The position numbers and the translations under genes are program-made. The notes below the pieces were generated by a model that worked only from the letters and a program-made list of their open reading frames with translations, searched no databases and was not told the DNA's origin. Source: Oscillospiraceae bacterium (lineage in GTDB: Bacteria; Bacillota; Clostridia; Oscillospirales; Acutalibacteraceae). Taken from it: a stretch of DNA of 36,312 bases. How positions within the stretch are numbered: the first letter of the stretch is position 1; each line of letters starts with the position of its first letter. Positions 28,376 through 36,312 of this stretch are shown here, one piece after another. The stretch covers positions 1 through 36,312 of the forward strand of contig JAQUHC010000005.1 in assembly GCA_028683785.1 (NCBI GenBank). The letters run 5' to 3'.

Positions 28376-28405
28376 ATTATACCGCGAAAATATCCATTTT
28401 TACAA
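28376..28405 (-). promoter_or_regulatory. Promoter of pckG
   Basis: On the minus strand there is a perfect TATAAT (28376-28381), an 18-bp spacer and TTGTAA (28400-28405), about 65 nt upstream of the chosen start. The surrounding region is strongly AT-rich. Confidence 0.65.
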
Positions 28406-28449
28406 TATGTTAATTGTTAATTTTCTGATAATTTTAAAAACAAACAATT

Positions 28450-28493
28450 AAACGGATTTGCAATTAGGAAATCCCAATCCTGCAAATCCGTTT
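28450..28493 (-). terminator. Terminator of the polA-ywlE-rimI-tsaD run
   Basis: A perfect 13-bp stem (AAACGGATTTGCA with TGCAAATCCGTTT) encloses an 18-nt loop that itself has weak complementarity. On the minus strand it is followed by AATTGTTTGTTTTT. It lies downstream of tsaD and upstream of the pckG promoter, insulating the two units. Confidence 0.75.
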
Positions 28494-28518
28494 ATTTATG
28501 GTTGAAATAAACTATTAA

Positions 28519-28609
28519 TACTAATTTAAAATAAATATATAGAAATATCATAATTAAGAAGATATACAACGGACTTGGATATTATCTATGTTTATAAATT
28601 AAATTAGTA
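28519..28609. mobile_element. 91-bp MITE-like palindromic repeat with TAA target duplication
   Basis: This is the reverse complement of the copy at 20738-20827, differing by little more than a one-base insertion. It is flanked by TAA on both sides (28516-28518 and 28610-28612). It lies between the tsaD stop (6 bp away) and the tsaD terminator, so it is transcribed as part of the 3' untranslated region and can fold as a long hairpin. The near identity of the two copies indicates recent spread or recombination. Confidence 0.88.
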
Positions 28610-28615
28610 TAATAA

Positions 28616-29635
28616 TTAATTGTTGATAGAATTATCAATCGGCATGGTCGCTCTTGCATTAAGATCCAGCCCTGCAGCTGGGTTGACCCCAAATTCATAA
28701 AACGCCTGTGAGCCCACCATTGCAGCATTATCCCCGCAAAGGGACAGCGGAGGATAGAAAAGCCGGATGCCCAGACGACTGCAATTATCTGACATTTGTG
28801 CGCGCAATGCCGAATTTGCCGACACCCCTCCTGCCAAAACTATTGCGGAAGCCGAGGTATCCTTTGCGGCGAGCAGGGTATTTTCAATAAGCATGTCAAC
28901 GGCGGTTTGTTGAAATGAGGCTGCCAGGTCGTCAAGATTTAACAATTCACCCTTTTGCTCTGCATTATGCAAACGGTTGATAACCGCTGTTTTAAGCCCT
29001 GAAAAGCTGAAATCATAAGGGCTTCCCTCAACCCTGGGCCGGGGAAGATTAAAGGCGTTGGGATTGCCCTGCGCCGCCCTGCGGTCAAGACTGACACCGC
29101 CGGGATAGGGCATCCCCATGGCTCTTGCCACCTTATCATAGCATTCCCCCGCCGCATCGTCTCGGGTACGCCCCATCACTTTAAAGTGTGTATAATCTTC
29201 AACCATAACAATATGACTGTGCCCCCCCGAAACAACAAGGCAGAGAAAGGGCGGTTCAAGCTCGGGAAATGCAAGATAATTGGCGGCTATATGTGCCCGC
29301 AGATGATGAACTGCAACAAGAGGCAATCCCGCGGACATCGCCAACCCTTTCGCAAAGTTTACCCCCACAAGCAGCGCGCCAATCAAGCCGGGCGCATAGG
29401 TCACCCCGACAGCATCGATATCCGAAATCCCGGTTTGGGCATCGGCGAGTGCTTGCCTTACAACACCGGAAATGGCCTCCGAATGTCGTCTGCTTGCAAT
29501 TTCGGGCACAACGCCGCCGTAAATTCTGTGCTCCTCCACCTGTGAAGCGATAACATTCGAAAGGGCAACCCTGCCGTCTTCAACAACGGCAGCCGCCGTC
29601 TCATCGCAGGAGGTTTCAATGGCGAGTATTTTCAT
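28616..29635 (-). CDS. tsaD: tRNA N6-threonylcarbamoyladenosine synthase subunit TsaD
   Basis: TsaD transfers the threonylcarbamoyl group to adenosine 37 of ANN-decoding tRNAs, working with TsaB and TsaE. The 339-aa product begins MKILAIETSCDETAAAV, has the metal-binding HHLRAH (about residues 109-114), VSGGHSHIV, a DDAAGECYDKVARAMG stretch and LAGGVSANSALR near the C terminus, all characteristic of the Kae1/TsaD family. It follows rimI by 34 bp on the minus strand. tsaB and tsaE are not in the window and must be elsewhere. Confidence 0.98.
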   Translation of the reverse strand: MKILAIETSCDETAAAVVEDGRVALSNVIASQVEEHRIYGGVVPEIASRRHSEAISGVVRQALADAQTGISDIDAVGVTYAPGLIGALLVGVNFAKGLAMSAGLPLVAVHHLRAHIAANYLAFPELEPPFLCLVVSGGHSHIVMVEDYTHFKVMGRTRDDAAGECYDKVARAMGMPYPGGVSLDRRAAQGNPNAFNLPRPRVEGSPYDFSFSGLKTAVINRLHNAEQKGELLNLDDLAASFQQTAVDMLIENTLLAAKDTSASAIVLAGGVSANSALRAQMSDNCSRLGIRLFYPPLSLCGDNAAMVGSQAFYEFGVNPAAGLDLNARATMPIDNSINN

Positions 29636-29669
29636 TACTTCATATCAATTCCTTATGCTTATACTAATC

Positions 29670-30137
29670 TTAAAAATACAGCGAATAAATTGCCGCGTCC
29701 TCTTTAGGTGAATCATAAAAATCGGGTCGGATTCCGTCTCGTTTAAATCCCATGCCTTCATAAAGTGCAACGGCGGGCAGGTTGGACACCCTAACTTCCA
29801 GTGTAAGGCGGCTCAGCCTGTTTTGCTCTGCATAATCCACCGCCGCGGCAATCAAGGCTTTTGCAATCCCAATCCGCCGATAATCGGGGTGAACAACAAT
29901 ATTGGCGATTGCGCCCTCATCAAGAATATGGTGCATGCCGATATAGCCCACCGCCTGTTTGTCCTTGGGCGATTGGGCAACGAAAAAGACGGCAAGGGGA
30001 TTTTGCAGCTCCTCAGCCAAAGCATCATATGACCACGGTCTGGAAAAAGTCAGCCTTTCCAGTTGCGCAAGGTCATCAAGATGGACTGACTGCATTTTAG
30101 TTATTATAATACCCGGAGGTTTGCTGATCTCGTCCAT
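29670..30137 (-). CDS. rimI: Ribosomal protein S18-alanine N-acetyltransferase (RimI-like)
   Basis: The 155-aa GNAT-fold protein has the acetyl-CoA binding region NIVVHPDYRRIGIAKALI (RRxGxA type) and LEVRVSNLPAVALYEGMGFKRDGIR, both typical of RimI. The pairing with tsaD is a widely conserved context for RimI. RimI acetylates the N terminus of S18, but many family members have broader targets, so the substrate is inferred. AAAAGGA lies 5 nt before ATG 30137. A TACTAAT-like half repeat follows its stop on the way to tsaD. Confidence 0.9.
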   Translation of the reverse strand: MDEISKPPGIIITKMQSVHLDDLAQLERLTFSRPWSYDALAEELQNPLAVFFVAQSPKDKQAVGYIGMHHILDEGAIANIVVHPDYRRIGIAKALIAAAVDYAEQNRLSRLTLEVRVSNLPAVALYEGMGFKRDGIRPDFYDSPKEDAAIYSLYF

Positions 30138-30175
30138 TTTTCCTTTTCAAACCTTTCAATCTAAAGGGTAAAGCA

Positions 30176-30222
30176 CTGATTTAATTATAACATCCAAGTC
30201 TATCATATCTATTTCAAATCAG
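30176..30222. repeat. Short degenerate copy of the palindromic repeat at the ywlE 3' end
   Basis: The ends CTGATTT and AAATCAG are inverted repeats, and the interior ATAACATCCAAGTCTATCATATCT resembles the middle of the copy at 22268. It looks like an internally deleted, decayed member at about half length. The stop codon of the low-molecular-weight phosphatase gene (30219-30221) falls inside its right end. Confidence 0.55.
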
Positions 30223-30674
30223 TTGAAAATCTCGTCTGCCAAGGAGTTGACCGCCTCTGTCAACCTATTCCGCGTTTCCCGATAGGTGTCAATATTCCCG
30301 CCGAAAGGGTCGGTAATTCCGCTCTCTTTTTTGGCCGAGAGGATGTACACCTTTTTCGGATCGGCTCCCCGCCGAATAACCTCGGCGGCATGGGCCGGGC
30401 TCATAACGGCAAGGATATCGGCATTCATTATCTGTTCCGCGGTTAGATTTTGTGAAATATGGCTTTCAAGCGCCTCGGCTGATTTTTCGTCAAGCTCGGC
30501 AATCACGCTTATTGCATTTGGTGACGCCGGTTCGCCGTAAGCGGACAGCCCTGCATTCTCAATAATTATATCCCGCACACCCCGCTTGTCAAGCTCAATA
30601 CCCATAAGCACGGCAGCCATGGGGCTGCGGCAGGTGTTGCCGGTGCAAACAAATATTATTGTCAAGTTCGTCAT
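30219..30674 (-). CDS. ywlE: Low-molecular-weight phosphatase, probable protein-arginine phosphatase (YwlE-like)
   Basis: The 151-aa protein has the LMW-PTP loop VCTGNTCRSP (C-x5-R near the N terminus) and the late acid motif DPFGG followed by NIDTYRETRNRL. This matches B. subtilis YwlE, an arginine phosphatase opposing McsB, more closely than tyrosine-specific members. The Thr in CTGNTCRS is the residue linked to arginine selectivity in YwlE. No mcsB or clpC is in the window, so tyrosine phosphatase activity remains possible. Its ATG overlaps the polA stop by 4 bp (ATGA), giving translational coupling. Confidence 0.85.
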   Translation of the reverse strand: MTNLTIIFVCTGNTCRSPMAAVLMGIELDKRGVRDIIIENAGLSAYGEPASPNAISVIAELDEKSAEALESHISQNLTAEQIMNADILAVMSPAHAAEVIRRGADPKKVYILSAKKESGITDPFGGNIDTYRETRNRLTEAVNSLADEIFN

Positions 30675-33253
30675 CCTTTCGCGTCATACCATGTTCTGCC
30701 GATTTGAACATCTGCCGCAAGCTTTACCGCCATATCCGCCGCCGACTCCATCTCTTCCTTTAACAAAGAGGCGGCTTTTTCCGCTTCATTCAGCGGGGCT
30801 TCAACAATAAGCTCATCATGTACCTGCAAAATTAAACGGGACTTCATACCTTCCTTTTTGAGCCGGTTAAAAACCCGGACCATTGCGATTTTTATAATAT
30901 CTGCTGCCGTCCCCTGTATCGGCGTGTTTCGCGCGATCCGCTCGCCGAATGAGCGCGTAACCCTGTCGGATGCTTTAAGCTCGGGCAGCGGGCGGCGGCG
31001 TGAAAACATGGTTTCGGCATATCCCCTGTCCCGCGCCAGCTCGATCATGTTATCCATAAATTTCGCGACCCCGGAGTAATGCTCAAGATAATGCTCGATA
31101 TATCGCTTTGCTTCACCGTATGACACCCCGATATCCTCGGACAGCGAATGGGCGCCGATACCGTAAACAATGCCGAAATTAACCGCTTTTGCCCGGGACC
31201 TCATAAGAGGGGTTACCATCTCCTCAGGAATATCGAACACCTGGGACGCGGTCACACTGTGAATATCGGTATCGCTATTAAATGCAGAAATCATATTCTC
31301 ATCCCCCGACATATGCGCCAAAACCCTCAGCTCTATCTGGGAATAGTCGGCATCACAAAGTGTCCAACCCTCCTGTGCCCGAAAAAAGCGGCGCAGCTCC
31401 CTGCCCAGCTCCTGTCTGACGGGGATGTTCTGCAAATTGGGTTCGGTGGAGGATATCCTGCCTGTCCGCGTTTCGGTCTGATTAAACGAGGTGTGTATGC
31501 GGCCATCGTCTCCAACCACCTTGAGCAGTCCGTCACAATAGGTGGATTTCAGCTTTGTCAGCGTGCGGTAATCGAGCAGCATGGCAACCGCCGGATGGGC
31601 GTTCCGCAGGCTTTCAAGCACCTCGGCATTGGTTGAATATCCGGTCTTGGTTTTTTTCTTTGCCGGCAGCCCCAAATCCTCGAAAAGCGCCTTTGACAGC
31701 TGCTTTGGGCTGTTAAGGTTGAATTCATATCCCACCGCCTCGGTTATACCGCCCTGTAAATCATCTATTCTTTTTTCAAGCATATCCCCGAAAGCGGCAA
31801 TTCCTTGTGTATCAACCTCAAAACCGTTGTTTTCCATATCGGCAAGGACATTCGCAAGGGGTATTTCGACATCCCGAAGTAAAGACTCCTGCCCATGCGC
31901 CGTCAGCTCAACCTCCAGCCTGTCAGCAACCGCCGGCAACAAAGATACTCCTCGGTCTTCCCCGTCAACCGTCGGGACCGCAACCGCATATTCCTGTGCC
32001 AGTCGGGCAAGGGAATAATCGGATGAAAGAGGATTTAGCAGATAGCCCGCCAGCATGGTATCCATCACAATCCCCTTAGGCTGTAACCCCTCGTTTAACA
32101 GGGCGGCGCACAGCGTTTTTGTATCGGCAACCCGTTTGATTATACCGCCGTCACAAATACGCTTTTTCAATTCATCAAAACCGTCGGTTTGATTACCTAT
32201 AACCGCCGAACGTCCGTCAAACATGGCGGCAACGGCGACAAGTTTTAAATTTTCGACCTGTGCGGTCATGTCGAGTTTCTTATTCTTATCAATCCATTCG
32301 AGCAGAGCGGGCAGCGCCTCTCCGCCCTCAACCGTAACCACCCGTTGGGGCGTCGATTGTTCGCCCGCGGGCGTTTGGACTGCCGCATCCAATCCCAGCT
32401 TGTCGATCCAAGAAAAGAATTCAAGCCTTGCCAAAAGCGCGGACAGCTCGGGGGATTTCATCTTCTCCAGCTTATAATTGTTCAAATCGCGCTCAATCGG
32501 AACTTCACAGCAGATGGTACCCAGCTTGCGGCTCAAAAACGCGCTGTCCCGTCCCGCCCTCAGTTTTTCACGCACCCCCGCTTTTATATCAAGGGAGTCA
32601 AGGTCGTTATACATATTTTCAAGGCTTCCGAAACGCTGCATCAACTCAAGCCCGGTTTTTTCGCCCACCCCGGGCACCCCGGGAATATTATCGCTTGCAT
32701 CCCCCATAAGTGCCTTCAAATCAATAAGCTGTTCGGGTGTAAGACGGTATTTCTCATATATCGCTTGGGTATCATACACTGTGGTTTCGGGTTTACCCAT
32801 TTTGGTGCAGGCAAGCATAACGGTTACCCCCTCCCGCACAAGCTGGAGAGAATCGCGGTCCCCGGTCGCTATTATACATTCCCAACCCATTTCACCGGCT
32901 GCCGACGACAATGTCCCCAAAATATCGTCGGCTTCATATCCCTCCCGCTCCAACACATGACAGCCCATAAGGGTGAGCATTTCTTTTAATACAGGCATCT
33001 GCTGACGCAATTCGTCCGGCATACCCTTGCGTCCGGCTTTATATTCGGCATATTCCTTATGCCGAAAGGTGGGAGCGTGAAGATCGAATGCCGCCGCAAT
33101 ACCGTCAGGGTTTAACTCCTCCTTCAGCTTGTGAAGAATAAGCAAAAAACCATAAAGTCCGTTGGTATACCTGCCGTCTTTTGTGGTCAGCAGCTTAATT
33201 CCGTAAAAAGCGCGGTTGATTATACTGTTACCGTCCAGCACAAGCAGGCGCAT
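30671..33253 (-). CDS. polA: DNA polymerase I
   Basis: PolA fills gaps and removes RNA primers. The 860-aa product has an N-terminal 5'-3' exonuclease (MRLLVLDGNSIINRAFYG, GYEADDILGTL, ATGDRDSLQLV, GDASDNIPGVPGVGEKT), a middle 3'-5' exonuclease-like domain, and the C-terminal polymerase with motif A DADYSQIELR (about residue 634), motif B RSRAKAVNFGIVYG and motif C LQVHDELIVE (about residue 812). In the middle domain the expected DxE metal motif is replaced (LDMTAQVENLKL), so proofreading is probably absent, as in many Firmicutes. AAGGGGGA lies 7 nt before the ATG. It heads the run polA-ywlE-rimI-tsaD. Confidence 0.98.
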   Translation of the reverse strand: MRLLVLDGNSIINRAFYGIKLLTTKDGRYTNGLYGFLLILHKLKEELNPDGIAAAFDLHAPTFRHKEYAEYKAGRKGMPDELRQQMPVLKEMLTLMGCHVLEREGYEADDILGTLSSAAGEMGWECIIATGDRDSLQLVREGVTVMLACTKMGKPETTVYDTQAIYEKYRLTPEQLIDLKALMGDASDNIPGVPGVGEKTGLELMQRFGSLENMYNDLDSLDIKAGVREKLRAGRDSAFLSRKLGTICCEVPIERDLNNYKLEKMKSPELSALLARLEFFSWIDKLGLDAAVQTPAGEQSTPQRVVTVEGGEALPALLEWIDKNKKLDMTAQVENLKLVAVAAMFDGRSAVIGNQTDGFDELKKRICDGGIIKRVADTKTLCAALLNEGLQPKGIVMDTMLAGYLLNPLSSDYSLARLAQEYAVAVPTVDGEDRGVSLLPAVADRLEVELTAHGQESLLRDVEIPLANVLADMENNGFEVDTQGIAAFGDMLEKRIDDLQGGITEAVGYEFNLNSPKQLSKALFEDLGLPAKKKTKTGYSTNAEVLESLRNAHPAVAMLLDYRTLTKLKSTYCDGLLKVVGDDGRIHTSFNQTETRTGRISSTEPNLQNIPVRQELGRELRRFFRAQEGWTLCDADYSQIELRVLAHMSGDENMISAFNSDTDIHSVTASQVFDIPEEMVTPLMRSRAKAVNFGIVYGIGAHSLSEDIGVSYGEAKRYIEHYLEHYSGVAKFMDNMIELARDRGYAETMFSRRRPLPELKASDRVTRSFGERIARNTPIQGTAADIIKIAMVRVFNRLKKEGMKSRLILQVHDELIVEAPLNEAEKAASLLKEEMESAADMAVKLAADVQIGRTWYDAKG

Positions 33254-33375
33254 AAAAAATCCCCCTTAATAAAGATTGTATTTTAAAAATTCAAAATCTA
33301 CCGTGTCATAAGTCCTAATGCTATTGCGATATACGCCAGATAGTATTAAAAAAGATTAAAACTCAGGGCGCATCT

Positions 33376-33384
33376 ATTATAACA
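33376..33384 (-). promoter_or_regulatory. Extended -10 promoter of the polA run
   Basis: On the minus strand TGTTATAAT combines a TGn extension with a perfect TATAAT, about 120 nt upstream of the polA start. No good -35 box is visible at 17 bp. Confidence 0.5.
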
Positions 33385-33613
33385 CATAAACAAAAAGAAT
33401 TATACAAAGGGAGTTCATTATTGATTTATGAATAGTATTATATTACAATGGATTAAAATAGAGTGACTCTTTGAGGAATAAATCAGTAAAAGAAATCCGC
33501 AAGGGAGTCGGGATACAACTTCGATATATCCGCCTGTTTTAAAAGTTTAAACTAATTAAATCGTGGGTTTCATGAGAAAATCTAAGAAATTGCTTCATAT
33601 TAAGAGATAGGAG
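33385..33613. other. Rest of the polA/zinc-ribbon gene gap
   Basis: This AT-rich divergent region holds an 11-bp palindrome AGAGTGACTCT (33460-33470). A short plus-strand frame with no ribosome binding site (NKSVKEIRKGVGIQLRYIRLF, ending TAA near 33541) could be a remnant. No clear consensus promoter for the zinc-ribbon gene was found. Nothing else can be supported. Confidence 0.3.
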
Positions 33614-33622
33614 ATGATTGCC

Positions 33623-34630
33623 ATGAAATGTAAAAAGTGCGGTAATGAATTGCTTCAGGGCTATAAATTTTGCAAAGGCTGCGGATATCCAGTCGAGGCT
33701 TCTATTCAATCGTCTGACAAGCCTGAAAGTTTTCCGTCGGCGGCCGAAGAAACCGCGAAAAGCAAATTGGTACAAAGCAGCATCAGGAAAATAGCCTCTA
33801 ACATTGTCGGCAATGAGAGTTTCGCGCTCCCTACTTCCGGTCGGATGGTCTTTACTCAGAGCTTGAGCATGGGCAAAGGTTTTGCCGAGAGTATTGGTCC
33901 TTTTAAGTTTTTAGTAAGCGGAGCTTTGGGTTTAGTCAGAAACATCAAAGGTATTTTAAAGGACAAAAAGCGCCTGATATTGTTAGCTGTCATGTCGCTT
34001 GTATGGCTATTACTTATGATACTGCCTATGCTTAATATAAACATTGCCCCAATAAAAGTGCTCAGCTTTTTATCCTTTGCACAGGGCGGAACAACAGGCG
34101 GTGTTGTAGGAATCTTAGGCGGCAGCATTGGAAAGGGAATAGTCGCTTTTTTCTTCTCTTCGCTTATTACACCTATTTTCAGCAAGGGCAAGCCTTTCGG
34201 AGGCATTGCCGCAGGATTTAAAACTTTTTTGCGCTCTTTTAACATAAAGTCAGCAATGGAGATTTCTCCTTTGCTGTTAGGTGCAGGCTTATCGCTTATT
34301 GCCTACAATTTTATGAATGCCGGTTTGACCCTGCAAAATAGTATGATAGGATTGGTGGCTGCTTTCCTGTCGGTTAAGGCATTATCAAATAAGTCAGGGT
34401 TTTTACAGGGCTTTATAAGGTCGATAATGAGCAAAATATTAAAGGACAAAGCACCTGACTTTTCGGCTATCAGCCGAGTTGTTGCCGGTATTACAACAGG
34501 GTTTGCCCTTTGTATCCCGCTCACCGCAATAAACATCCCTTATATAATCTCTTTAATGGGATTAGCTTTGATAATTGCGTCGGTTATTATTTTTGCAGCT
34601 TTCAAAAGCAGAGTGGAGGCAGTGAAATGA
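33623..34630 (+). CDS. Zinc-ribbon multi-pass membrane protein, function unknown
   Basis: I start it at ATG 33623 (MKCKKCGNELLQG), 9 nt after AGGAG. The ORF-track ATG at 33614 touches that site. The first 25 residues form a four-cysteine zinc ribbon (CKKC and CKGC), followed by a polar linker and then about 230 residues with roughly six or seven hydrophobic segments (for example LILLAVMSLVWLLLMILPML and IISLMGLALIIASVIIFAAF). Glycine-rich stretches (GGTTGGVVGILGGSIGKGI) lie between them. No enzyme motif is visible. The stop overlaps the start of the next gene (ATGA), so the two proteins are almost certainly made together. Codon use is visibly more AT-rich than in neighbouring housekeeping genes. 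Confidence 0.75.
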   Translation: MKCKKCGNELLQGYKFCKGCGYPVEASIQSSDKPESFPSAAEETAKSKLVQSSIRKIASNIVGNESFALPTSGRMVFTQSLSMGKGFAESIGPFKFLVSGALGLVRNIKGILKDKKRLILLAVMSLVWLLLMILPMLNINIAPIKVLSFLSFAQGGTTGGVVGILGGSIGKGIVAFFFSSLITPIFSKGKPFGGIAAGFKTFLRSFNIKSAMEISPLLLGAGLSLIAYNFMNAGLTLQNSMIGLVAAFLSVKALSNKSGFLQGFIRSIMSKILKDKAPDFSAISRVVAGITTGFALCIPLTAINIPYIISLMGLALIIASVIIFAAFKSRVEAVK

Positions 34631-36312
34631 AAAACAGATTATTTGCGTCTTTATTACTCGTTTTTATGCTGACTTTCCTTTTTACGATACCTGTTTCAGC
34701 TTATTTGCGTACTGAAGAAAGCTCAACAGGCTATCCCTACGATAAGAACAATAAGTATAACTACTATGTGGCCAATTACGGCTTACCGGCAATGGCTGTG
34801 GATGGTAATAATAGAATCTTCACTTTCAATATTACCGTAAGGGATAAAAAAAATGTAATATTATCTCGAGATAAACTTTTACTGACAATGAAGAATCTGC
34901 CGTCACAGGAATATGTAACGGTTCATGAAAGAATGTCAGGATCAGAAAGAATGGAGCACGCCGGATATCAGGCTTCAGTATCTCTTCCCAGTATATACAG
35001 TTCAGGTGACTGGAAGGCATACACAAAAAAGATGATTGAATCACGAAAGGACAAAGGAATAACCATAAAAGAAGGCTCTTTTATGGGTAAAAAGGCTCTT
35101 ATTGAAGTTGAAGATGAAATGAATTCAGATTATAGACAAATCAGAACGAGAAGCGTGTCGGGACGCTATTTTGTGTATTTTGATGATATTGTAATCCCAA
35201 ACGGAATCATTGTCTTGGCAATTGAATGGAGAGCTGTGTCGTTCGGTTGGATCGGCTATTCTATGCCTGAAAAAAGACAGGAGGTTGAAACAATTGTAAG
35301 TGAAAAATATGAGATTGTTAAAAGTGATGTAATGAAATCACTCGATAAATTCAGCAGTATTAAGTTTGAACCCAAAAAAATTGCTCAGGTGAGAATATTT
35401 AAGGATAAAAAGCAGACTGCAAATACAAATGCGGCCACCACTGCAGGAACAGTTGCAGTTGCAGTGCTTTCAACTATTATTTCCGCTGCAGCAATCTCGG
35501 CAGGAGGTGCGGCGGGAGCTGCCGGCGGATCGGGAGAGTCGGGCGATGAGGAAGAACGAGAGAAAAAAAGCTATAAGATGGTGCTTTATAAAGAGTTTGG
35601 CGACAAAATAAAATACAATGGTGAAACTGTTTTTGTTTATGCAAAAATGATGGAGGTAAGTCCTGACGGGACAGAGCTTGACAGACTTGACCTTACGCAA
35701 CGAATTGAAATTTTCTCAGATGACAGGTTTTTGGATATATCTCCGCCTGTTTTATCGGGAGAGTATATGGGTGCATCGGTCAGTGCTACGGCAAATCAAA
35801 CACAGGGTATGCCCTCAGAAGGTGTTATCAGCTTCCGCTTTAACGGTGAGGGCGGAGTCTTTCAAAACAATGTTAAGTTTAAGATGATTGGTGAATGCTA
35901 TATCGAATTAGCGCAGCAAAACCTCAATGTTTATGCAACCTCCGGAGGCAGCTTTAGTATGCCTTACAGATTGGTTGACTTTGCAAATGAAGCCAACGTA
36001 GAGGTTTTGCCAATGCAAAGCGAGGTACCTTTTACCTTGGAAATTGGTGTCGATAAGAATAACAATCCGATCATTATCGCTTCAGACACGGCCGAGCAGA
36101 AGCCAATTGAAAACTTTTATGATTCCTTCAGCTGTGAAATTACGGCTAAAAATGATAAGGAGTCTGCGCGCACTGTGTTTTATGTAGTGATGTGCTATGA
36201 GGGAGTGTTGCCCGATTTCCTTGGCAAGGAAAAAGAGATAAAAGGCTTTAAGGACGATAAAGGCAATATGGAAAAAACTCTTATAGCTTTTTCGCAAGGA
36301 CTTTGGAACGAT
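34627..36312 (+). CDS. Large exported protein coupled to the zinc-ribbon gene, 3' end beyond the window
   Basis: This frame is open from ATG 34627 to the window edge (562 codons) and is missing from the ORF track because it has no stop. Residues 1-25 form a signal peptide (SLLLVFMLTFLFTIP, then VSA). About residues 26-265 form a soluble domain (an LPxAM-type early motif, YFVYFDDIVIPNGIIV). Residues 274-300 are an Ala/Gly-rich hydrophobic stretch, then a Gly/acid linker (GGSGESGDEEE). After that come beta-rich, Ig-like segments (VFVYAKMMEVSPDG, EGVISFRFNGEGGVFQNNV). I recognise no named domain. The 4-bp ATGA overlap ties it to the zinc-ribbon membrane protein. Surface exposure is inferred from the signal peptide, but the side on which the C-terminal part lies depends on whether 274-300 spans the membrane. 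Confidence 0.8.
   Translation, partial: MKNRLFASLLLVFMLTFLFTIPVSAYLRTEESSTGYPYDKNNKYNYYVANYGLPAMAVDGNNRIFTFNITVRDKKNVILSRDKLLLTMKNLPSQEYVTVHERMSGSERMEHAGYQASVSLPSIYSSGDWKAYTKKMIESRKDKGITIKEGSFMGKKALIEVEDEMNSDYRQIRTRSVSGRYFVYFDDIVIPNGIIVLAIEWRAVSFGWIGYSMPEKRQEVETIVSEKYEIVKSDVMKSLDKFSSIKFEPKKIAQVRIFKDKKQTANTNAATTAGTVAVAVLSTIISAAAISAGGAAGAAGGSGESGDEEEREKKSYKMVLYKEFGDKIKYNGETVFVYAKMMEVSPDGTELDRLDLTQRIEIFSDDRFLDISPPVLSGEYMGASVSATANQTQGMPSEGVISFRFNGEGGVFQNNVKFKMIGECYIELAQQNLNVYATSGGSFSMPYRLVDFANEANVEVLPMQSEVPFTLEIGVDKNNNPIIIASDTAEQKPIENFYDSFSCEITAKNDKESARTVFYVVMCYEGVLPDFLGKEKEIKGFKDDKGNMEKTLIAFSQGLWND

Noticed and set aside
33523-35760. Similar 19-21 nt strings GATATATC(TC)CGCCTGTTTTA upstream of the zinc-ribbon gene and inside the exported protein gene
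   Set aside because: The match is short, has a 2-nt gap and falls in different reading frames. Nothing on either side matches, so chance is the simplest explanation.

Overview
The window looks like a chromosomal segment of an anaerobic member of the Clostridia, probably related to the Oscillospirales/Ruminococcaceae. That placement is inferred from gene content: pyruvate:ferredoxin oxidoreductase, pyruvate phosphate dikinase, GTP-dependent PEP carboxykinase, formate-tetrahydrofolate ligase, a paired M16 peptidase locus and strong AGGAGG-type ribosome binding sites. No rRNA or tRNA gene, CRISPR array, phage gene or transposase gene was seen. Most of the window is housekeeping DNA. The accessory interest lies in the intergenic repeats, several gene remnants and the right-hand end.

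Layout, left to right. Positions 1-118 hold the start of a minus-strand gene for an exported protein, cut by the window edge, with a clear promoter. ppdK follows on the minus strand with its own promoter, a structured leader and a terminator. A divergent plus-strand run is prs-pth-mfd-traX-like. Next come a flavin reductase-like gene (-), a TIM-barrel protein (+) followed by a frameshifted gene remnant, an M14 carboxypeptidase (-), a NUDIX hydrolase (+), the M16 pair yfmF/yfmH (+), lgt (+), folD (+), then fhs and a phosphopantetheinyl transferase (both -). A YhhN-family membrane gene (+) converges on a CNNM/CorC-type transporter (-). nifJ (+) converges on pckG (-). A minus-strand run polA-ywlE-rimI-tsaD follows. 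The right end has a zinc-ribbon membrane protein whose stop overlaps the start of a long exported protein that runs off the window.

Metabolically, ppdK, pckG and nifJ cover interconversion of pyruvate, PEP, oxaloacetate and acetyl-CoA. fhs and folD are consecutive one-carbon folate enzymes. lgt acts in lipoprotein maturation, and tsaD/rimI act in tRNA and ribosomal protein modification.

The most distinctive discovery is a family of small palindromic, MITE-like elements whose ends read TACTAA...TTAGTA. At least three copies are flanked by 3-bp direct repeats of the form TNA (TCA, TGA, TAA). One copy of a longer subtype has inserted into the 3' end of lgt. Removing the element plus one TCA restores 28 further in-frame codons of acidic tail ending just before the folD ribosome binding site. 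Other copies sit at or within a few bases of gene 3' ends and in two cases contain the stop codon. The second point of interest is the uncharacterised zinc-ribbon/exported-protein pair at the right edge.
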